Of a stretch of DNA of 64,000 nucleotides, positions 1 to 8,838 are shown in pieces. The translations under genes were made by a program, and so were the position numbers. This DNA is from Pseudomonadota bacterium. GTDB lineage: Bacteria; Myxococcota; Myxococcia; Myxococcales; Myxococcaceae. Positions within the stretch are counted from its first letter, which is position 1. Each line of letters starts with the position of its first letter. Under the pieces are notes generated by a model. That model was given only the letters and a program-made list of their open reading frames with translations. It was not told the DNA's origin and ran no database searches. The stretch covers positions 72,807-136,806 of the forward strand of contig JAFAAN010000016.1 of the NCBI GenBank assembly GCA_023426545.1. Direction: 5' to 3'.

Positions 1-3000
1 ACTCGGGGCGTCGTTGGGAGTCGCGGACGCGACGGGCGTGGTGAGCAACGCGCCGTCGTCCGCGATGACGAAACCACGAGGCTTGAGCGGCGCGACCGCC
101 GCCGGTGCCGAATCGGATTCAAGGCCAGCATCGTCACTCGCCTTGTCGAGCGCCGCCTCAACGTCCGAATCTTCCAGCCGCAGGCCGAACGGCTGCGTGA
201 CTTCGATCTCCGCGCGGACCTCGCTCGCTGGAGCAGACACCGCGCCCGCGGGACGTGCTTCGAGTGTTCGAGTCGTATCTTCAGCACCGCTGAACGCGGC
301 GGTGTCCAGATTCGGTGTCGAGAGGCTTCCGAGCGCCTCCAGCTCCGGCGCATCGGAAGACGCTGCTTCGCCGGACGACGAGGTCTCGGCTGACGGTGGT
401 TCGATGGGCCCCGCGTCATCGGTCGTGGACGCCGCGTTCACGCTCACGGCCTCGATGGGCGCAGGTGCGGATGCCTCCTCGCCAGTGAGTGCTTCGGGCG
501 CGGCGGCAGCAGCCGAGTCCCGAGGTCCTGGCTGTTCGTCGCTTTTCGTCTCCGGCCGCGCCTTGTCGGAAATGCCTTCGGGCGCGTGGGCCGTAGCATC
601 CGCGTCGGGTGTGGAAGCGAATGCTGCATCAATGCCTGCCGCCACCGCATCGCCCGGTGTGTGATGTGCAGTCGAAGCTTCCACCGATGAAGAGCCCCGG
701 GCGTCCTCACGCTCCGCGGAGACAGGTGCGAGTATCTCGGAGCCGCTGGCATGGCCCTCGCCCGCGTTCACTGCGACCGGCAACGCGTCGGCAGATGCCA
801 GGGACTCATTGGGTTCGCGGTTGGCGGCTCCCGCCTCAGCAAGGCTCTCGCCAGCAGACGCAGCAGGTGGAATCGTCGGCTCAGTCGCCCCGTCTCCCAA
901 GGACAGCGTTGTGCGCCCCAGTGCGGTGTCCGTGTCGGACGCAGCAGCGAGCACTGAAGCGCCAGTGACGGTTCCAGTGCCCTGTCCCGCTTCCGCGTCC
1001 CGCGCCTGCCTCTCGGTGGTGCCTGCGTCGACAGGCATCGACTCCGCGACCGGAAGCCCCTCGATGGAAGGCTCGGAGGCGGCATGTGCCTCGCCTTCGA
1101 GCGGCGCCTCCCTGACAAGCGCTTCAGGGGCTGGCAGTACGTGCTCGGCAGTGACGGCGTCATCCGTTGGCACCGCGGCGTCGGTTGACACAGGTCCGCT
1201 CGTAGACTCCGCGATGACTCCGGGCGTCTCGGGCGGCGCAGCAGCCTCAGGCGCGACAGCATCGCGCAGAGGTGCACCGGCACTCAGCGGCGCAGGCTCT
1301 GGCAGCGGTGAGCCACTCGCCTGGACACCCTCGATGGAAGGAGCCGCCTCGATTGAGCGACCAGCGGCTGGCCCCACCTCATCAGTCAATTCGTTCGAAG
1401 GCTCTGCGGAAGCGGCTGTCGAACTGACGGTTGCTGCTCCCGGGACAGACGCGCTTAGAGGCTCGACAGCGATTGAAAGCGCTGCTTCAAGCGCGCCCTG
1501 ATGACCATCGGGAACCGGGAGGACGCCCCCCCTGGCCTCACCCTGGGCGCCTTCCTTCAGGGACTGAACCGTCTCCGAATCACCGACGTGCCGGTCACCG
1601 ATTTCCGGGGCCGTGGTCGTCACGGCATGAGCACCATCTCCATCGCGCGCCACGGAATCGGATTGCGGTGCGCTGTCGCGACCAACTGCGGGCGAGGTGG
1701 ACTCGATGTCCCCCTGCTCACTCGCCGCAACAGGGCTGGAGCCTGACAGTGGCTCGCTGACGGGCAGCGCTGCCTGAGCATTGGAGGCAGCCTCGTGAAC
1801 CGCGCCAGTTGCCGCCAAGTCCTCCGCGGCAGCGAGCCCCTCGCTCGGCCCGGCAATGCGAGCATCTGCCTCTGGCTGCGGCTCTGTCGGCGCTCCCCCA
1901 ACCTTCGCTGCCGCGTCATGCTCGGTCGTCGCGGCAGCCTCCGCAGAGCCTGTGCTTGGAGATGGCTCGACGGCCGCGTCGGCGACTCGATTGCCCGCCC
2001 GAGCGTGCGCGATGGCCGGAGCCTCGCTGAGAGGCAGCGACTGCCCCTGCGAATGCGCTGCCACATCATCCAGGGGAGGCGTTGCACGCGCGTCCTCGGA
2101 GGAAGCCTCGACCTGCCGTTGAGGCTGGACTTGATCCGGGGCGTCCTGCGCTGGCGAGAGCACGCCAGCTCCGGCAGTAGGTGCGGCCATCGCCCCAGGT
2201 GACGCCTGTCCATGCGCCCCCATCACCCCGGCCACACCCGGAGACACAGCCGCCTGTGGCGCCGTCGCGGCCGGAGCCTCTGTCGCCGAAGTCAGCGGCG
2301 CATCCGCCGTCCCAGGTTGCCGTAGCCCTTGGTGTGCCTGCATCGCTGGCAGCTCTGTTGCCGTAGGTGACCGTGGCGCCGGCATTCCCAGCGCCGCCGG
2401 GCGCTGTGGGCCAGTCACAGCGGGCAATCCCGAAGCCGAGGGCGGTCGCGCTCCAGGCATCCCCGGAGGCACAGGTCCCTGCGCCCCTGACACCGAAGGC
2501 ATTCCTGGTGCCGAAGAAGACCGCGCTCCCATCATCCCCGGGGGAACAGGCCCGTGCGCTCCTGGAACCGAAGGCATCCCCGGTGCCGAAGGTGGCCGCG
2601 CCCCAACCATCCCCGGCGGCACCGATGCCTGCGCCCCAGGAACCGAGGGCAATCCCGTGGCCGAAGACGGCCGCGCCCCCGTCCACCCCGGAGGCACCGA
2701 TGCCTGCGCCCCAGGAACCGAAGGCATTCCCGTTGCGGAAGGCCGCCGCGCTTCCGTCATCCCCGGAGGCATCGCCCCCTGTGGACCGGGTACTGCCGGA
2801 AGTCCTGTCGCAGAGGGCGGCCTCGCCCCGTGTGGACCTGGGGGCACCGCCCCCGGCGGCACCGAACCATGGGTCCCAGGCACCGGAGCCGACCGGGTTG
2901 CCGAAGGTGGCCGCGCTCCAGCCATTCCAGGTGGCACGGGCCCATGAACTCCAGGCGCCGCGGAGGGAGGTCGCGCGCCCGAAGCACTGGGGGGCACAGG

Positions 3001-4920
3001 CCCCTGCGCCCCTGGCATTGAGGGAAGCCCTGTCGCCAAAGGAGGCCGCGCGCCAGTCATCCCCGGAGGCACCGGCCCCTGCATTCCTGGCACCGAGGGC
3101 ATTCCCATGGCCGAAGGCGGCCGAGCCCCCGTCATCCCAGGCGGCACGCCCCCTTGTGGACCGGCCACCGCCGGAATTCCCGTCGCAGAAGGCGGCCGTC
3201 CCCCCCTCATTCCAGGCGGGACCGCCTCCTGCTGCACAGGCGCTGCGGTCGCAGGTGGCCGCGCTCCCGCCATACCTGGAGGCACCGGGCCACGCGGTCC
3301 GGGTGCCGCCGGCAGACCTGTTCCGGAAGGCGTTCGTACTCCCGGCGCCCCCGGAGGCACGGGGGTCTGGAAGCCAGGCGCGGCATGTCCGCTCGCACCT
3401 GATGGCCGCGTGCTCACCATTCCGGGCGGCACCGGCCCTCCAGCGCCATGCGGAGGCCGAGCGCCCAGCGTCCCGGGAGGCACCACCCCATATGCAGCGG
3501 GAGCGGCAGGGCCACCCGCTGGGGGCGCCCCCGTCATGCCCGGCATCACCTGCCCCGTCGCCCCGGGAACAGCGCGTGCTCCGGTGCCCGGCGCTCCGGA
3601 CAACGCGGCCGCACCAGTCGAGGAAGGCGGCCGAGCCCCCAACATCCCCGGCGGCACGGCCCCCGGTGAGCCGGACGCCACAGGAAGACCCGCCGCAGGA
3701 GGAGTCCGCCCCCCCGGCATTCCCGGAGGCACAGGCGCAGGTGCTCCCGGCGGAGACGAGGGTCTCGCGACCATCCCCGGAGGCCCGCCATGGCCCGCCG
3801 CCCCGCCAGCTTGCCCTGCCGCAGGCATCTCGTTGGGCCCCCCCACTGCCGATGCCTGAGCGCCACCTGCATGCCGCGCCGCAAGGCCCGGCGGCGGTGC
3901 CCCGACACCATCCGTGGACCCAGCGGCCGCGAGCGGTGCATCCCCAGCGTCCTCCAGCACGGAGACGCCCTCCTCGATGACCTCCCCCTCCTCCAGAAGC
4001 TCCCCCTCCTCGATGAGGTCAATCTCCTCCGCGGGGTCCGGCGTCATCGCAAGCGAAGCCGGCGCCTCGGCTCGCGGCGTCTCGGGAGGCGTGAGTCGAG
4101 GCGGCGTAACGGCGTGCCCCCCAAGTGGGCTCGCCGCCAGAACGGGAGGCGTCGCGACCTCGGATGTCACCACGCCTGGCCCGCCGCCCGCGCCGAAATC
4201 GCCCGTCGCCCCGGACGGCGCGGAGTCCAGCGGATGCGCGCTCCCGGTGGCGTCCGGCGTCCACTGCACCGCGCTGGCATCCGCGGCGTCCGTCTCCGGG
4301 TCGTCCCCACTGAGGTACTGCCCCGGTGCCAATCCACCGAAGATCCCCTCCGCTTCCGCGCGCCCCGGCGCGGGAGACGGTGACGGCATGCCCAATCCCG
4401 CGGGCGGCAAGGGAACTTCCAGGTGGTGCGCGGCGGTCTCCGTTCGCCTCGGACGCTTCGTGGCGGCCATGTGGATGAACCGCGTCTCGCGCTTGATGCC
4501 GTAGCGCGTCTCCTGGAAGTGGAACAGGCGCAGCTCCGGCGAGACGTAGGGGACGATGCGCAGGCCGGTGATGAAGCCCAGCGCATCCGCGTGCTCGATT
4601 TCCTGAGGGCTGGCCATGGCCACCTTCAGCCGCCGCCCCTCCTGCGCCAGCGGGAACGCCTGGTGCTTCTCCGCCATCGCGGCGGGCAGCAGTTGGAGCA
4701 CGGCGTCCGGCGCGGCTTCGAAGTCCGCTTCTTGCGCCACCGGATAGCGGAACATCTCCCCCAGCACCATGGCCAGGGTGTCGATGTCGAGGATGTCCAG
4801 CTCGACAAGGTTGGAGCCCAACCGACCGCCGTAGATGAGCTGGGCCCGGAGGGCCTCGTCGAGCTGCGCCTGCGTGATGAGGCCCTTGCGGACCAGGATC
4901 GCTCCAAGCTTTTCGGCCAT
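1..4920 (-). CDS. Giant GspE N-terminal-domain protein with Pro/Gly-rich tandem repeats (partial, runs off left edge)
   Basis: The frame is open from the ATG at 4920 to base 1 without a stop, so at least 1640 residues are encoded and the C-terminus lies outside the window. Residues 1-155 (start MAEKLGAILVRKGLI, then ITQAQLDEAL, GGRLGSNLVEL, FITGLRIVPYVSPELRL) match the type II secretion ATPase N-terminal (GspE_N/MshEN) fold, here without a visible ATPase. An acidic stretch near residues 300-325 repeats EEGE/EEGV. Residues about 375-850 are some 20 degenerate copies of a 22-25 residue unit built on VPPGMxGARPPSATG. After that the chain is Ala/Glu/Ser/Pro-rich and looks disordered up to the edge. 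MshEN domains can bind c-di-GMP; binding here is untested. It is divergent from the protease gene at 5227. Function unknown; a surface, motility or scaffold role is speculation. Confidence 0.85.
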   Translation of the reverse strand, partial: MAEKLGAILVRKGLITQAQLDEALRAQLIYGGRLGSNLVELDILDIDTLAMVLGEMFRYPVAQEADFEAAPDAVLQLLPAAMAEKHQAFPLAQEGRRLKVAMASPQEIEHADALGFITGLRIVPYVSPELRLFHFQETRYGIKRETRFIHMAATKRPRRTETAAHHLEVPLPPAGLGMPSPSPAPGRAEAEGIFGGLAPGQYLSGDDPETDAADASAVQWTPDATGSAHPLDSAPSGATGDFGAGGGPGVVTSEVATPPVLAASPLGGHAVTPPRLTPPETPRAEAPASLAMTPDPAEEIDLIEEGELLEEGEVIEEGVSVLEDAGDAPLAAAGSTDGVGAPPPGLAARHAGGAQASAVGGPNEMPAAGQAGGAAGHGGPPGMVARPSSPPGAPAPVPPGMPGGRTPPAAGLPVASGSPGAVPPGMLGARPPSSTGAAALSGAPGTGARAVPGATGQVMPGMTGAPPAGGPAAPAAYGVVPPGTLGARPPHGAGGPVPPGMVSTRPSGASGHAAPGFQTPVPPGAPGVRTPSGTGLPAAPGPRGPVPPGMAGARPPATAAPVQQEAVPPGMRGGRPPSATGIPAVAGPQGGVPPGMTGARPPSAMGMPSVPGMQGPVPPGMTGARPPLATGLPSMPGAQGPVPPSASGARPPSAAPGVHGPVPPGMAGARPPSATRSAPVPGTHGSVPPGAVPPGPHGARPPSATGLPAVPGPQGAMPPGMTEARRPSATGMPSVPGAQASVPPGWTGARPSSATGLPSVPGAQASVPPGMVGARPPSAPGMPSVPGAHGPVPPGMMGARSSSAPGMPSVSGAQGPVPPGMPGARPPSASGLPAVTGPQRPAALGMPAPRSPTATELPAMQAHQGLRQPGTADAPLTSATEAPAATAPQAAVSPGVAGVMGAHGQASPGAMAAPTAGAGVLSPAQDAPDQVQPQRQVEASSEDARATPPLDDVAAHSQGQSLPLSEAPAIAHARAGNRVADAAVEPSPSTGSAEAAATTEHDAAAKVGGAPTEPQPEADARIAGPSEGLAAAEDLAATGAVHEAASNAQAALPVSEPLSGSSPVAASEQGDIESTSPAVGRDSAPQSDSVARDGDGAHAVTTTAPEIGDRHVGDSETVQSLKEGAQGEARGGVLPVPDGHQGALEAALSIAVEPLSASVPGAATVSSTAASAEPSNELTDEVGPAAGRSIEAAPSIEGVQASGSPLPEPAPLSAGAPLRDAVAPEAAAPPETPGVIAESTSGPVSTDAAVPTDDAVTAEHVLPAPEALVREAPLEGEAHAASEPSIEGLPVAESMPVDAGTTERQARDAEAGQGTGTVTGASVLAAASDTDTALGRTTLSLGDGATEPTIPPAASAGESLAEAGAANREPNESLASADALPVAVNAGEGHASGSEILAPVSAEREDARGSSSVEASTAHHTPGDAVAAGIDAAFASTPDADATAHAPEGISDKARPETKSDEQPGPRDSAAAAAPEALTGEEASAPAPIEAVSVNAASTTDDAGPIEPPSAETSSSGEAASSDAPELEALGSLSTPNLDTAAFSGAEDTTRTLEARPAGAVSAPASEVRAEIEVTQPFGLRLEDSDVEAALDKASDDAGLESDSAPAAVAPLKPRGFVIADDGALLTTPVASATPNDAPS
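2380..3800 (-). repeat. Coding tandem repeat, about 75-bp units
   Basis: Inside the giant ORF, about 20 imperfect units of 66-75 bp encode a Pro/Gly/Ala-rich peptide repeat centred on PPGMxGARPPSATG and PSVPGAQGPV. The units at about 2600-2760 are the most alike, with near-identical blocks about 75 bp apart. Units degrade toward both ends. Confidence 0.85.
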
Positions 4921-5226
4921 GTCCCGCGGATTCTAGACGGCTTCTCCGGGCCTGAGACGCCCCTCCACGCCCCGAGTACACCGGTCAGCCCGACCGACCG
5001 CACCAGAGGCATCGGTCACCGTCGCTCCACGTGAACCCCGTGGCCTCGGTGTCCTGTCCGCCCCACCGGCGCGAAGGGCCTCCGCCACCTTCACAATCCG
5101 TGAATTCGTAATTCTTCAACGACGCGGCTCCGCCTCCAAGGCCCGGCAATCACTCAGGATTGCCAGAAAGACCGGCTATAACTGGGAGTGCAGTCAAGGC
5201 AGTGGACCTCACGCCCAGGAGAGTCA
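4921..5226. other. Divergent intergenic region between the giant ORF and the protease
   Basis: A 306-bp gap between two divergent starts. No coding potential seen. It holds a direct repeat aattc-gt-aattc (about 5103-5114), a perfect 7-bp dyad at 5145-5164 and a TATAAC box at 5177-5182 facing the protease gene. Promoters for both flanking genes must lie here. Confidence 0.6.
5145..5182 (+). promoter_or_regulatory. Dyad operator-like site plus -10 box for the protease gene
   Basis: GGCAATC (5145-5151) and GATTGCC (5158-5164) form a perfect inverted repeat with a 6-bp spacer. TATAAC follows at 5177-5182, about 45 bp before the ATG. There is no clear -35 hexamer at 17 bp; the dyad overlaps where it would be, which suits an activator or repressor site. 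AGGAG lies just upstream of the ATG at 5227. Confidence 0.45.
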
Positions 5227-7158
5227 ATGAAACGCATCCAACTCGCATGTCTCGTCACGGCGCTGCTTGGCAGCGCCTCCGCGACGCTGGCCTCGGAGCC
5301 GGTGTGCCGCCAGGCCGAACCGTCCCCGGCGTCCCAGCGCGCCACGAAGGTGGGCGAGGACGTCTTCCGGCGCTTCGAGTCAGCCCACCCGTACGCGACC
5401 ACGCACATCCGTGCCTCGGACGGGCCCGTCCACACGGACGTCATCACCCACCCGGGCGCGGCGTACATCGCGCCGCACTTCGAGCGCCTGGACCTGGAGG
5501 ACGGGGACTTCGTCGTGGTGCGCTCGCCGGATGGCACACGCGCGTGGAAGTACGACAACTCGCACGCGACGGCCCGCGCCGGCTTCTGGGCCATCCACAT
5601 CCCCGGCGACACGGCCATCATCGAGCTGCACAGCCGAGACAGCGTCAATCGCCGCGGCATCCTCAACAAGCACGGCTACTCCATCGACCGGTACGCGCGT
5701 GGCTACTCGAACGAGGAGATGGGGCTGGCCAGCGAGAACAAGGCGCTGTGCGGTCCGGACGACTCGCAGTGGGCGCCCTGCTACGCCTCCAGCGACCCCG
5801 CCATCTACGGCCGCGCCCGTCCGGTGGCGCGCCTGCTCATCAACGGCTCCAGCGCGTGCACCGGCTGGCTCGTGGGCAGCCAGGGCCACCTGATGACCAA
5901 CCAGCACTGCGTGGGCACGGCCAGCGAGGCGCAGAACACCAGCTATGAGTTCATGGCGGAAGGCGCCAGCTGCTCCACGAGCTGCGCGAGCTGGTTCGGC
6001 TGCCCCGGCAGCGTCATCGCGGGCGGCACGCTGGTGAAGGTCGACGCCCCGCGCGACTACGCGCTCATCCAGCTCTCGCAGAACCCCGTCAACACCTACG
6101 GCTACCTGCAGCTTCGCGCGTCCGGCGCGGTGGTGAACGAGCGCATCTACGTGCCGCAGCACGCGGCCGGACACGGAAAGAAGATCGCCGTGCGCTCCAC
6201 GCACGCCCGGGATGAGTCCGGCTTCGCCGAGATCTACAGCCTGAACGAGCCCTCCTGCCAATCGGGTGGCCCCAATGACGTGGGTTACTACGCGGACACG
6301 CAGGGTGGCTCGTCCGGCTCGCCCGTCATCGGCCACTCCGACAACCTGGTGGTCGCCCTGCACCACTGCGCCAACTGCCCCAACCGCGGCGTGCCCATCG
6401 AAGCGGTCATCAGTCACCTGGGCACCAGCCTGCCCCAGTGCGCGCTGCCCGCCGCCGGCTGCCCGGACACCAACGGCAACGGCGAGCCGCCGCCGCCCCC
6501 TCCGCCGCCGCCGGAGAACTCGTTCGACTTCAACGCCACCAACACCAACAGCGCCCAGCAGAACACCACCAACCACGTCATCGCGCTGACCGCGGGCCAG
6601 ACGCTCACCGTGGCGACCTGCGGCCTGACGGGCGCGAACTTCAGCGGGGATACCTACCTGCGCCTGCGCAACGCCGCCGGCACCGAGGTGGCCGCCAACG
6701 ACGACGCGTGCGGCGGACGGGGCTCCAGCATCACCTTCACCGCCACCACCAGCGGCAACCACGAGGTCCGCGCGGGCTGCTACTCCAGCGGAACCTGCAG
6801 CGGCCGTGTCGTGTGGGAGATCTCCGGTGGCTCCACCGGTCCCACCAGCGGCAGCTTCAGCTTCAACGCCACCAACACCAACAGCGCCCAGCAGAACACC
6901 GTCAACGGCAACGTCACCATCGCCGCGGGCAAGACGCTCACCGTGGCCACCTGCGGCCTGACGGGCGCGTCCTTCACCGGCGACACCTACCTGCGGCTCT
7001 TCAACGGCGCTACGCAGGCGGCCGCCAATGACGACGCGTGCGGCGGCCGGGGCTCCAGCCTGACGTACACCTCGCCCACCGCCACCACCCTGCAGATTCG
7101 CGCCGGCTGCTACTCCAGCACCACGTGCTCCGGCACCGTGGTGTGGAACATCCAGTAG
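5227..7158 (+). CDS. Secreted trypsin-like serine protease with two PPC domains
   Basis: A 643-residue exported protease. The start MKRIQLACLV opens a clear signal peptide ending near ATLASEP, and AGGAG precedes it; an in-frame ATG at 5188 would put 13 extra residues before the signal and is less likely. The catalytic domain resembles lysyl endopeptidase: His227 in TNQHC, Asp277 in PRDYALIQL, Ser363 in GGSSGSPV. Several paired cysteines suit an extracytoplasmic enzyme. A poly-Pro linker (421-428) leads to two tandem, similar pre-peptidase C-terminal domains (about 431-537 and 546-643), each starting FxFNATNTNSAQQNT and containing NDDACGGRGSS. PPC domains are often removed after secretion. Likely an extracellular digestive protease; specificity is not determined from sequence. 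Confidence 0.92.
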   Translation: MKRIQLACLVTALLGSASATLASEPVCRQAEPSPASQRATKVGEDVFRRFESAHPYATTHIRASDGPVHTDVITHPGAAYIAPHFERLDLEDGDFVVVRSPDGTRAWKYDNSHATARAGFWAIHIPGDTAIIELHSRDSVNRRGILNKHGYSIDRYARGYSNEEMGLASENKALCGPDDSQWAPCYASSDPAIYGRARPVARLLINGSSACTGWLVGSQGHLMTNQHCVGTASEAQNTSYEFMAEGASCSTSCASWFGCPGSVIAGGTLVKVDAPRDYALIQLSQNPVNTYGYLQLRASGAVVNERIYVPQHAAGHGKKIAVRSTHARDESGFAEIYSLNEPSCQSGGPNDVGYYADTQGGSSGSPVIGHSDNLVVALHHCANCPNRGVPIEAVISHLGTSLPQCALPAAGCPDTNGNGEPPPPPPPPPENSFDFNATNTNSAQQNTTNHVIALTAGQTLTVATCGLTGANFSGDTYLRLRNAAGTEVAANDDACGGRGSSITFTATTSGNHEVRAGCYSSGTCSGRVVWEISGGSTGPTSGSFSFNATNTNSAQQNTVNGNVTIAAGKTLTVATCGLTGASFTGDTYLRLFNGATQAAANDDACGGRGSSLTYTSPTATTLQIRAGCYSSTTCSGTVVWNIQ

Positions 7159-7185
7159 CGTCCGCGCGAGGACGTGCACACCCGG

Positions 7186-7219
7186 GCCCGGGCCGTGGCC
7201 ACACCGCCACCGCCCGGGC
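7186..7219. terminator. Possible bidirectional terminator hairpin
   Basis: GCCCGGGC occurs at 7186-7193 and again at 7212-7219 and can pair across an 18-nt loop. It sits in the 67-bp gap between the convergent protease and sugar-phosphate transferase genes. There is no T-tract; each octamer is itself palindromic, so the pairing is not unique. Confidence 0.3.
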
Positions 7220-7225
7220 TCGCGG

Positions 7226-8620
7226 TCAGTAGGCGTTCTTCGAGAGGAAGCCGCCCAGCGCCGTGCGGATGAGGATCTTCAGGTCCATCAGCAGCGACCA
7301 GTTCTCGATGTAGTACAGGTCGTACTCGATGCGCTTCTCGATGCACGTCTGCCCGCGCAGGCCGTTGATCTGCGCCCAGCCGGTGATGCCCGCCTTCACC
7401 TTGTGCCGCAGGTGGTAGCGGGGAATCTGCCGCTTGAACTCCTCGATGAAGACGGGGCGCTCGGGGCGCGGCCCCACCAGGCTCATGTCGCCGCGCAGGA
7501 CGTTGAAAAACTGAGGCAGCTCGTCCAGCGAGTACTTGCGCAGGAACGTGCCAATCACCGTGCGGCGCGGGTCGTCGGGCCGGGCCATCATCGCCCCGCC
7601 GTGCTCGGCGTCGATGCGCATGGTGCGGAACTTGAGGATGGGAAAGGTGCGCCCGTCCATGCCCATGCGCTCCTGGCGGTACAGCATGGGCCCGCGGCTC
7701 GTGAGGCGCACCGCCAGCGCGGTGGCCAGCATGAGCGGCGAGGTGATGAGGATGGCCAGCAGCGAGAAGAGGATGTCGAAGGCGCGCTTCGCCACGCGGC
7801 TCCAGCCCTCCATCGGGTCGCCCTGGAGCCGGATGATGGGCAGGCCGCCGAACTCCTCGAGGCCCCCATAGAGCGTGATGTACTGGTACAGGTCCGGCAC
7901 CACGCGCACATCCACGGTGCGCAGCGCCAGCTTGTCCATCAGGCCCTTCACGTGCGCGTGGCCCTCCAGGGGCAGCGCGAGGATGACCTGGTCCACCGGC
8001 TGGGCGTCCAGCACCTCGTTCACCTGGTCCACGTGGCCGATGACGCGCACGCCGCCCACGTACTGGCCCACCTTCTCCTGGTGCAGCGTCAGCACGCCCG
8101 TCACCCGGAAGCCCAGCTCGCGGTGGTGCTCCACCGTCTTGATGACCCGCTGCCCCAGGTCCCCCGCGCCGATGACGAGGATGGACTTGAGGTTGTGGCC
8201 CCGGCGGCGGATCTCACTCAGGACGTAGCGGAACACCAGCCGGCTGCACGTCACCAGCGCGAAGGCATAGACGATGAAGATGGCCAGCGTGAGGCGCGAG
8301 TACCGCTCACGGATGAAGTACGTCACCGCCACCAGGATGAGCGCCGCGGTGATGGTGGACTTGAAGACCTCGAAGACCTCGCCCGTGTTCGTCCGGGAGC
8401 GGTTGGTGCCGTACAGCCGCGACTGATGAAAGGTCACCGGGAAGATGACGAGCACCATCAGCAGCGAGAAGAACGAATCGCTCCAGGGCGGAATCCCCTC
8501 GGTGACAGGGACGATGCCGGAGAACCGGGTGGCGTACGCCAGCACGAAGGCCAGCGCGAGCATCACCATGTCGGCGACGACCTTGATCGATGTGTAGAAA
8601 CGCTGGAGACGACTGAACAC
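7226..8620 (-). CDS. Polyprenyl-phosphate sugar-1-phosphate transferase (WbaP/WcaJ type)
   Basis: 464 residues. It transfers a hexose-1-phosphate from a nucleotide sugar to undecaprenyl phosphate in the inner membrane, the first step of a Wzx/Wzy or O-antigen repeat unit. Hydrophobic helices fill about 13-35, 50-70, 88-103 and 110-133; a Rossmann-like domain with GAGDLGQ (151-157) follows. The C-terminal bacterial sugar-transferase domain starts near 276 with a membrane hairpin, then KFRTM (330-334), DELPQ (366-370) and GPRPE (383-387). The GTG start has AGGAG 7 bases upstream. With two glycosyltransferases and an O-antigen ligase close by, it likely starts O-antigen synthesis. From memory, M. 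xanthus has a ligase-GT-GT-WbaP order like this; I could not check it. The sugar (Glc or Gal) is unknown. Confidence 0.9.
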   Translation of the reverse strand: MFSRLQRFYTSIKVVADMVMLALAFVLAYATRFSGIVPVTEGIPPWSDSFFSLLMVLVIFPVTFHQSRLYGTNRSRTNTGEVFEVFKSTITAALILVAVTYFIRERYSRLTLAIFIVYAFALVTCSRLVFRYVLSEIRRRGHNLKSILVIGAGDLGQRVIKTVEHHRELGFRVTGVLTLHQEKVGQYVGGVRVIGHVDQVNEVLDAQPVDQVILALPLEGHAHVKGLMDKLALRTVDVRVVPDLYQYITLYGGLEEFGGLPIIRLQGDPMEGWSRVAKRAFDILFSLLAILITSPLMLATALAVRLTSRGPMLYRQERMGMDGRTFPILKFRTMRIDAEHGGAMMARPDDPRRTVIGTFLRKYSLDELPQFFNVLRGDMSLVGPRPERPVFIEEFKRQIPRYHLRHKVKAGITGWAQINGLRGQTCIEKRIEYDLYYIENWSLLMDLKILIRTALGGFLSKNAY

Positions 8621-8838
8621 CGCGGTACTCCTGTGGCGTGATCAACGGGTGGCCACCCCGGTGCAAGACTCGCGCCCTCAGTCCGCGGACGTCTGCCTTG
8701 CCCAACCCCGTTTGACGGCCGCGGTTGCTAGCACGAAAAAAACCGTGAAAACAATGGGTTGTGACTGCCCCTCACTCCTATGCAAGGGCAGCGTCAGGCG
8801 TTGGACCACGGAAGACAGAGGCAGGAGTGACAGCGGAG
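8621..8838 (-). promoter_or_regulatory. Intergenic region with weak terminator-like features and likely transferase promoter
   Basis: 218 bp between the GT4 stop and the transferase start, both on the minus strand. Read on that strand it has a CTGCCC/GGGCAG stem, then an AACC/GGTT pair followed by a run of seven T (A tract at 8736-8742 on the plus strand). This could end the upstream gene, with the transferase promoter downstream. No confident -35/-10 pair was found. Confidence 0.35.

Noticed and set aside
2367..3980. A 537-codon plus-strand frame in the repeat tract
   Set aside because: Antisense to the repeats of the giant ORF; its own periodicity merely mirrors the repeat. The minus frame is continuous with a recognisable GspE-type N-terminus.
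5380..7179. A 599-codon open frame on the minus strand across the protease gene
   Set aside because: Same explanation: a shadow of a gene with clear signal peptide, catalytic triad and domains.
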